A stretch of 6,151 nucleotides of DNA from assembly GCA_946618265.1 (NCBI GenBank), contig CAMOLA010000085.1:1-6151 (forward strand). The letters are read 5' to 3'. Origin of the DNA: an uncultured Eggerthellaceae bacterium. Lineage in GTDB: Bacteria > Actinomycetota > Coriobacteriia > Coriobacteriales > Eggerthellaceae. This document shows, one piece after another, positions 1 to 3,741 of the stretch (positions are counted from its first letter, which is position 1; every line of letters starts with the position of its first letter). A program made the translations under genes and the position numbers. Under the pieces are notes generated by a model, which worked only from the letters and a program-made list of their open reading frames with translations, searched no databases and was not told where the DNA came from.

Positions 1-127
1 GCCTGCTTGCATTGCCGCCTTCTTAGGCGCGCGCATCTCCGGGGGCGCTCAGAGGGCTCAGCGGGGGCCCGCCCCGGCAAGCGCGGACGCGTGGCGCTCG
101 GGCTCGACAACGCTTCTAGGCGCCTGA
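1..127 (+). CDS. Possible 3' end of an upstream gene (partial, weak)
   Basis: From base 2 a reading frame stays open for 41 codons and ends at TGA 125-127. It reads PACIAAFLGARISGG and then a low-complexity Ala/Arg/Pro/Gly stretch. The start is outside the window. The first 15 residues are hydrophobic enough to be the end of a membrane helix, but no family is recognisable. The stretch is much richer in GC than the bases after it, which fits a coding end followed by a spacer. Another frame is also open from base 1 to 243, so openness alone is weak evidence in such GC-rich DNA. I prefer the shorter frame because it ends where the composition changes. No hairpin terminator follows it. It could equally be non-coding. 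Confidence 0.25.
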   Translation, partial: PACIAAFLGARISGGAQRAQRGPAPASADAWRSGSTTLLGA

Positions 128-220
128 TGTGCAACGAAACGTTTTTGCATGCACCAGACTGCGATCGTGAAGAATCGGGAGGGTCTGATTGGGTCGGTCG
201 GGTGTCGCCATTTTGCCGAC

Positions 221-247
221 TTGGTAGGGTCTCGGTTCTGTGATAAT
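221..247 (+). promoter_or_regulatory. Candidate extended -10 promoter for the leucine-rich repeat gene
   Basis: TGTGATAAT at 239-247 matches the extended -10 pattern TGn-TATAAT with one mismatch. A partial -35, TTGGTA at 221-226, lies 15 bases upstream, which is a short spacer. Transcription would start near 254, giving a leader of about 50 bases. A second -10-like hexamer, TATACT at 256-261, has no recognisable -35. The start site is therefore uncertain. Confidence 0.35.
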
Positions 248-253
248 TACAGG

Positions 254-274
254 CGTATACTACTTATAGATACG
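254..274. repeat. Imperfect inverted repeat, possible operator
   Basis: CGTAT at 254-258 pairs with ATACG at 270-274, and CTA at 260-262 pairs with TAG at 267-269, leaving one unpaired A (259). This gives an 8-bp dyad around a 4-base centre, at the likely transcription start of the leucine-rich repeat gene. The reverse complement of 257-267, ATAAGTAGTAT, recurs exactly at 3073-3083 in the spacer before the zinc-ribbon gene. A TAGTATTGT motif follows at 278-286. A protein binding site is an inference. Confidence 0.4.
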
Positions 275-307
275 CACTAGTATTGTCGACGAGGGGAGCA
301 TGACGAC

Positions 308-2416
308 ATGGTTCAAGCAAAACCAGGTCCAGATTTCAAGATATACTCCGCGCACGAACTCGAAGCGCAGCGCGTAGTGCTTCAAGGAGACGTCAAGCCG
401 GAGCGAAGCGTGGCGGAGGAGCGAAAGGTCGTTGATGGCGATTGGACGTACTGCGTCGAGCAAGATGGCGATATGCCGGGCCTCGAAGGGCCGTATGCCA
501 TGATCGTTGCCTATTCGGGTTCGCAAGATGAGGTCGAGATACCGGGGATGCTTGGCGGATACGAGGTGCGCGAGCTGTTCAATCAGGTATTTGCGCGAAA
601 TGCCTCCCTCAAGCACGTTGAAATGCCCGACAGCGTGCTCCGTATCGGCCTGAAGACCTTCTTCCAGTGCGCGGGGCTGGTTTCGGTTCGGTTCTCGGAT
701 AACATCGAGGAAATCGACGCCCAGACGCTTATGGGCTGCCGGTCGCTCGAAGACCTGCATCTGCCGGCTTCGTTGAAGGTCCTGCCAAAACGGCTGGTCT
801 ACGATTGCCCTTTGCAGACGCTCGTCGTGCCTGCGGCCGTCGAGAAGATCGAGGACCAGGCTTACGATCCGAAAAAGCTCAAGAGGCTGGTGGTCGACGA
901 GGACAACGAGACGTATTCGTCCGACGGCATCGCCCTGTTCAGCGGCGACGGCCACGAGCTCTTGTCGCTGGCAGTGCAGGTCGAGGACTATTCCATACCA
1001 GATACGTGCAGCGTTGTGGGCGACTCGGCGTTCAAGGGCCAAACGTCGCTCCAGGCGGTTTCGTTCGGCTGCAACGTTCAGGTCATCTCCGATTTCGCGT
1101 TCTTCCGAACCGGACTGCAGGAAGTCGAGTTCCCGCAAAGCCTCGTCGAGATCGGCAAAAGCGCCTTTTCGCTATGCGCGAAGCTCGGGAGCGTGGTCTT
1201 CAGCGAGGGCTTGCGGCGCATCGGCTCCCAGGCTTTTGCAAAGACGGCGGTTAGCCAAGTTCGCATACCGGCGACGGTAGAGGAAATTGGTCCTAAGGCG
1301 TTCGAGAAGACCAATGTCGACTTCGGCGACGCGTCGTCGTTCTCGATTGCCGACGACAATGCGCTGCTCTCCTCGGACGGTAAAGCCCTGTATCGGAAGG
1401 GCGAAGTCGGAACCGAGCTCGTAGCGCTTTTGTGCGAGCAGCAGGAGTACCAGGTCATGCCAGGTACGGTGGCCCTGGCGGATAGCGCTTTCGAACATGA
1501 GACGAAGCTCGAGCGCGTGGTTCTTCCCGATGGCCTGAAGACGATCGGCGCACGCGCGTTCAAGGCGTGCGATAAGCTGAAATCCGTGAATCTTCCCGAC
1601 ACCCTCGAGGTTATCGGCGAGGAGGCGTTCTGGCAGACGTCGCTCGAAGCCGCTCATATCGGCCCTGCTGTGCGCGAAATCGGCCCGTATGCATTCGAAG
1701 TTGCGGGCGCGTCGAGGAAGCACGAACGCAGGACCTTGCGCTCCATCGACGTCGATCCGGCTAACGAGCGCTACTACTACGAGGAAAATATCCTCATCGA
1801 GCGGGGAGAAGAAGGCGATCGCGGTCTGATGTTCGTGGAGCCGCGCGACTACGTCGTGATTCCCCGTGCGGTAACGCAGATTTGCGAAACGGCGTTCTAT
1901 CACGCTCATGTACGAGAGATGAGGTTCCATAGCGGCATTACGAAGGTCGATCCCCGCGCGTTGCTCGGGATCGACGAGATCGACCGCGTGTATGTGGAAT
2001 TCCCCCATCCCGTTGACGGTTTCAGCGAGGTAACCGTCGAATTCCCTTACCAGGCACGCGACATGGAGGACTTTACGCGACCGCTCTGCATCGATGACGA
2101 CGGGTTGTTCTTCAATTTTGCCACGTATGACTCGATGGTCGTTCACGAGATAGACCCGACCGCCGTTGTGCGCATGATCCTTGGGCGTTTCGAGCAACCC
2201 GTGAAGCTGGGCGAAGCCGCCCGTGCGCATTTCGAGGCAGCCTTGAAGGGCTTCATGAACGCCGTGCTTCGGCGCTATGCGCAGGAGGGGAATTTCGAGG
2301 GCTACGAGCGCCTTGCGAAGAACGGATACTTCGATGACGAGACGCGCGCCCTGGCTCTGAGGATTGCCGAAACCGAACAAGCCGAAGACGCCATCTCGTA
2401 CCTCAAAAGCAGGTAA
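308..2416 (+). CDS. BspA-type leucine-rich repeat protein, apparently cytosolic
   Basis: This 702-residue protein is built from BspA/LRR_5-type repeats of the form IP..V..IG..AF....L..V..P. The N-terminal part (about 45-90) ends in a strand-rich stretch with AYSGSQDEVEIPG, the usual BspA lead-in. Repeats run from about 86 to 555 and are broken three times by an anchor segment: DEDNETYSSDG near 197-207, ADDNALLSSDG near 348-358, and DVDPANERYYY near 481-491. Each anchor leads into a Y.(I/M)P stretch and a new repeat block. Residues about 605-702 look mostly helical and end in EDAISYLK. There is no signal peptide, membrane segment or LPXTG anchor, unlike surface BspA proteins, so I infer a cytosolic location and a role in protein binding; no partner is evident. 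The start at 308 follows GAGGGGAG (291-298) at 9 bases. An ATG at 300 is in another frame and closes quickly. The family is clear, the function unknown. Confidence 0.9.
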   Translation: MVQAKPGPDFKIYSAHELEAQRVVLQGDVKPERSVAEERKVVDGDWTYCVEQDGDMPGLEGPYAMIVAYSGSQDEVEIPGMLGGYEVRELFNQVFARNASLKHVEMPDSVLRIGLKTFFQCAGLVSVRFSDNIEEIDAQTLMGCRSLEDLHLPASLKVLPKRLVYDCPLQTLVVPAAVEKIEDQAYDPKKLKRLVVDEDNETYSSDGIALFSGDGHELLSLAVQVEDYSIPDTCSVVGDSAFKGQTSLQAVSFGCNVQVISDFAFFRTGLQEVEFPQSLVEIGKSAFSLCAKLGSVVFSEGLRRIGSQAFAKTAVSQVRIPATVEEIGPKAFEKTNVDFGDASSFSIADDNALLSSDGKALYRKGEVGTELVALLCEQQEYQVMPGTVALADSAFEHETKLERVVLPDGLKTIGARAFKACDKLKSVNLPDTLEVIGEEAFWQTSLEAAHIGPAVREIGPYAFEVAGASRKHERRTLRSIDVDPANERYYYEENILIERGEEGDRGLMFVEPRDYVVIPRAVTQICETAFYHAHVREMRFHSGITKVDPRALLGIDEIDRVYVEFPHPVDGFSEVTVEFPYQARDMEDFTRPLCIDDDGLFFNFATYDSMVVHEIDPTAVVRMILGRFEQPVKLGEAARAHFEAALKGFMNAVLRRYAQEGNFEGYERLAKNGYFDDETRALALRIAETEQAEDAISYLKSR

Positions 2417-2448
2417 GAGCGGGTTGGAAAAATCTCTAAAAATGCCAT

Positions 2449-2477
2449 TTGACGTGCGGAAATAGAAGAATTAGAAT
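2449..2477 (+). promoter_or_regulatory. Sigma-70 type promoter of the 12-Cys protein gene
   Basis: TTGACG at 2449-2454 (5 of 6 consensus bases) and TAGAAT at 2472-2477 (5 of 6) are separated by exactly 17 bases. Transcription would begin near 2484, about 30 bases before the ATG at 2514. This is the best promoter in the window. It means the small gene can be expressed independently of the leucine-rich repeat gene that ends 32 bases upstream. Confidence 0.75.
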
Positions 2478-2513
2478 AAGGTTAGCCCACAGAAAGAATC
2501 GAGAGGGGATGCA

Positions 2514-2855
2514 ATGCCAGGAGGATGTTGGATCTGCAATCCGATGTGCGGCAAATGCCAACCGCCACCGCTCAAGGCGGGCAATTGCCCGGATTGCGGT
2601 ACGACGACAGTTTACGAGAGACCCACGGTCGAAAGCGGGGAGCCGCTGCTCTGTAAGAAATGCGGCAAGGATCTATCGGAAATGGTCCGTCCAAAAGTCG
2701 TCAAGTGCAATTACAGCGGAAAGCTCTGCGCCTATCCTTGCGGCAAGAGCACGTCGCCGCGCCACGATTGGGGCGATCAACCATGTGAGCGCAACACGCC
2801 GCCGTCAGAAGAATGGTTTGAGGCGCATCCGAAAGCAAGGGCCCTCAAACACTAG
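2514..2855 (+). CDS. Small 12-cysteine, probable metal-binding protein
   Basis: I do not recognise a named family. The 113-residue product has 12 cysteines: 5, 8, 12, 15, 25, 28, 47, 50, 65, 72, 76 and 91. The first eight form four CxxC knuckles: CWIC, CGKC, CPDC and CKKC. CPDCG (25-28) and CKKCGKDL (47-50) are spaced like a zinc ribbon. The N-terminal CWICNPMCGKC pair could form a second site, and C65, C72, C76, H84 and C91 a third. There is no signal peptide or membrane helix, so a cytosolic protein is likely. Zinc is the natural guess, but an Fe-S cluster on the N-terminal cysteines is not excluded. The start is set by GAGAGGGG at 2501-2508, 5 bases upstream; the ATG at 2509 is in another frame. 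The gene has its own promoter. Its job may be linked to the molybdoenzyme downstream, but only proximity suggests this. Confidence 0.85.
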   Translation: MPGGCWICNPMCGKCQPPPLKAGNCPDCGTTTVYERPTVESGEPLLCKKCGKDLSEMVRPKVVKCNYSGKLCAYPCGKSTSPRHDWGDQPCERNTPPSEEWFEAHPKARALKH

Positions 2856-2959
2856 CGTGCGATGACGGGAAACGCCCTTTACGGCAGCTTGCAAGCATGA
2901 AATCGGGTCAAATTTGGGCGTTATCTAGTGTTATTGGAAAAGTAGGTACAATTAGTAAA

Positions 2960-2971
2960 AGTAATATTACT
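2960..2971. repeat. 12-base perfect palindrome
   Basis: AGTAATATTACT is a perfect palindrome within the AT-rich spacer. It stands 34 bases after TAGTGTTAT (2926-2934), a near match to the repeats further on. This is the size and symmetry of a dimeric regulator half-site pair; binding is inferred only. Confidence 0.45.
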
Positions 2972-3020
2972 GCAACTCATGAGCCTCGGGTAACATTCAC
3001 AAATACTGATGCTCTGAACA

Positions 3021-3034
3021 GGCTTTATAAAGCC
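3021..3034. repeat. 14-base perfect palindrome
   Basis: GGCTTTATAAAGCC is a perfect 14-base palindrome immediately before the tandem TAGTACTAT repeats. Its centre contains TATAAA, but no -35 element stands at a useful distance. It could be an operator. It is not a terminator, having no loop or T-run. Confidence 0.5.
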
Positions 3035-3036
3035 AC

Positions 3037-3054
3037 TAGTACTATTAGTACTAT
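3037..3054. repeat. Two tandem copies of TAGTACTAT
   Basis: TAGTACTAT occurs at 3037-3045 and again directly at 3046-3054. Each copy contains the 8-base palindrome TAGTACTA. Close variants lie at 3078-3086 (TAGTATTAT), 2926-2934 (TAGTGTTAT) and, far upstream, 278-286 (TAGTATTGT). The spacing and recurrence suggest binding sites for one regulator acting on the zinc-ribbon gene or the whole downstream region. Confidence 0.5.
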
Positions 3055-3245
3055 CTGCTCAAAAGTAGATTCATAAGTAGTATTATGTGTACTAGAAACG
3101 CTCGAACGTCCCTCTTTTAATACTTCGAAGCTGACGCAAGCGAATCACGGGAGCGCTATCGTTACATTCGTGATTTCCTATGCCCGGTTTTCGGTCGTAG
3201 CGAATTCCGAGGGGTTCGAGTCACCTATATAGAAAGGAAACTACC

Positions 3246-3449
3246 ATGTGCTTCAGACCACCTTCTTTCGATGAGATGATGAAAAAGTGCGACGCGTGCG
3301 GATCCTTCAATCCGCCCGAGCTCGACAAATGCAAGAAGTGCGGCGCCCCGCTCGGTGGTGGCGGCGATGCTGGTGCAGCTGCTCCTGGCGCGCCGAAGGC
3401 TCCGGGTGCTCCCAAGGCTCCGGGTGCCCCGAAGGCTCCGGGTGCGTAA
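3246..3449 (+). CDS. Small zinc-ribbon protein with (GAPKAP)n tail
   Basis: The 67-residue product has three parts: a short N-terminus MCFRPPSFDEMMKK; a zinc ribbon with C15-x2-C18 and C29-x2-C32 (CDACG and CKKCGAPL); and a flexible tail, Gly/Ala-rich from 37 and then GAPKAP repeats from 48 to the end. The four ribbon cysteines should hold one zinc; Cys2 is extra. Small proteins with an MCxRPP start and a zinc ribbon are, as I recall, common in Eggerthellaceae, often near molybdoenzyme genes, with no established function. The start follows AAAGGA at 3233-3238 by 7 bases. No signal peptide is present, so it should be cytosolic. A terminator follows 14 bases after the stop, so it is probably a single-gene transcript with partial read-through to the molybdoenzyme. 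The tail resembles a flexible linker or a low-affinity interaction segment; its role is not known. Confidence 0.85.
   Translation: MCFRPPSFDEMMKKCDACGSFNPPELDKCKKCGAPLGGGGDAGAAAPGAPKAPGAPKAPGAPKAPGA
3387..3446 (+). repeat. 18-base coding tandem repeat (GAPKAP units)
   Basis: Three full 18-base units and a 6-base partial unit encode Gly-Ala-Pro-Lys-Ala-Pro repeats and end exactly at the stop codon. The 14-base core AAGGCTCCGGGTGC is identical at 3396, 3414 and 3432; differences fall in third positions of neighbouring codons. Such identical in-frame units allow copy number to change by slippage without shifting the frame. Confidence 0.85.
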
Positions 3450-3462
3450 GATCGCACGGATT

Positions 3463-3508
3463 TGCGTCTAACTAGTAAAGGGATGGTTAGACGCACCCTA
3501 TTTTGTTT
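3463..3508 (+). terminator. Probable intrinsic terminator after the zinc-ribbon gene
   Basis: TGCGTCTAAC (3463-3472) and GTTAGACGCA (3486-3495) form a perfect 10-bp stem with a 13-base loop. TTTTGTTT follows at 3501-3508, after an intervening CCCTA. The T-run is set back about 5 bases from the stem, which is less than ideal and suggests incomplete termination. Because a near copy of the 5' arm recurs downstream (3524-3533), the stem may compete with another fold. Confidence 0.6.
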
Positions 3509-3581
3509 GGCTTTAGGTTGGTTTGCGTGTAACGCAGCAGAGCGCATGATCATGAGAGGGATGAAAATGCGTTAAGCCAAA
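3506..3581 (+). other. Possible structured leader upstream of the molybdoenzyme gene
   Basis: TTTGGCTT (3506-3513) can pair with AAGCCAAA (3574-3581). Inside it, TAACGCA (3530-3536) can pair with TGCGTTA (3568-3574), though the two helices compete for base 3574. The 10-base palindrome CATGATCATG (3545-3554) lies in the inner loop. A rival hairpin, TGCGT (3524-3528) with ACGCA (3532-3536), would break the inner stem. No T-run follows, so this is not a terminator. It does not match the molybdenum cofactor riboswitch motifs as I remember them. A structured 5' leader or a protein-binding region are both possible. The rest of the spacer (3582-3741) shows no gene and no clear promoter. Confidence 0.35.
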
Positions 3582-3741
3582 GAAGATCGTCAGGGACTTC
3601 TAGGTGCACGTTTACCACTTAAGCATTTCTGTTCTGCATCTGATATCAAGTTAGTTGGAGAGGAGGCAGCGGAAAAGCAAGTCAAGTTCTATCAGTACAG
3701 AATCTAAGAATTGAGTGAGAAAGAGAAAGGGGGAACATTTC

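Larger units (their letters stand above)
2856..3245. other. 390-base AT-rich spacer with repeats, no gene seen
   Basis: No open frame here looks coding. The first part holds the palindrome GCTTGCAAGC (2887-2896) and a distant 7-base inverted repeat, AACGCCC 2871-2877 with GGGCGTT 2916-2922, but no T-run, so no intrinsic terminator for the 12-Cys gene is visible. Bases about 2926-3095 are markedly AT-rich and packed with TAGTA/TACTA motifs. Bases 3100-3245 would be the leader of the zinc-ribbon gene; they contain a possible hairpin, AATCACG 3143-3149 with CGTGATT 3169-3175. I found no convincing -35/-10 pair, so the promoter may depend on an activator or another sigma factor. Confidence 0.6.

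Noticed and set aside
7..243. 78-codon open frame on the + strand
   Set aside because: The product is an Arg/Gly/Ser-rich string with no recognisable motif, the start lacks a ribosome binding site, and the second half crosses the AT-richer promoter region. Looks like chance openness in GC-rich DNA.
260..1138. 292-codon frame on the - strand opposite the leucine-rich repeat gene
   Set aside because: Antisense shadow: the + strand frame shows clear repeats over the same bases.
2871..2922. Inverted repeat AACGCCC / GGGCGTT as a terminator of the 12-Cys gene
   Set aside because: Only 7 bp with a 38-base loop and no T-run.
3210..3226. tRNA T-arm-like sequence around GGTTCGAGTC
   Set aside because: The T-stem has a mismatch, no matching acceptor strand lies about 70 bases upstream, and no anticodon arm is seen. 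Not a tRNA or a convincing tRNA remnant.
3221..3553. 110-codon frame on the - strand over the zinc-ribbon gene
   Set aside because: It mirrors the GAPKAP repeat DNA; the + strand has the ribosome binding site and zinc-ribbon cysteines.
3506..3581. Molybdenum cofactor riboswitch before the molybdoenzyme
   Set aside because: The pairing pattern and the conserved bases I remember for that class are not visible.
3715..3741. GTG start at 3715 for the molybdoenzyme
   Set aside because: It would add 9 basic residues but lacks a good ribosome binding site, whereas ATG 3742 has a purine-rich site 8 bases upstream. The added residues do not form a Tat signal.
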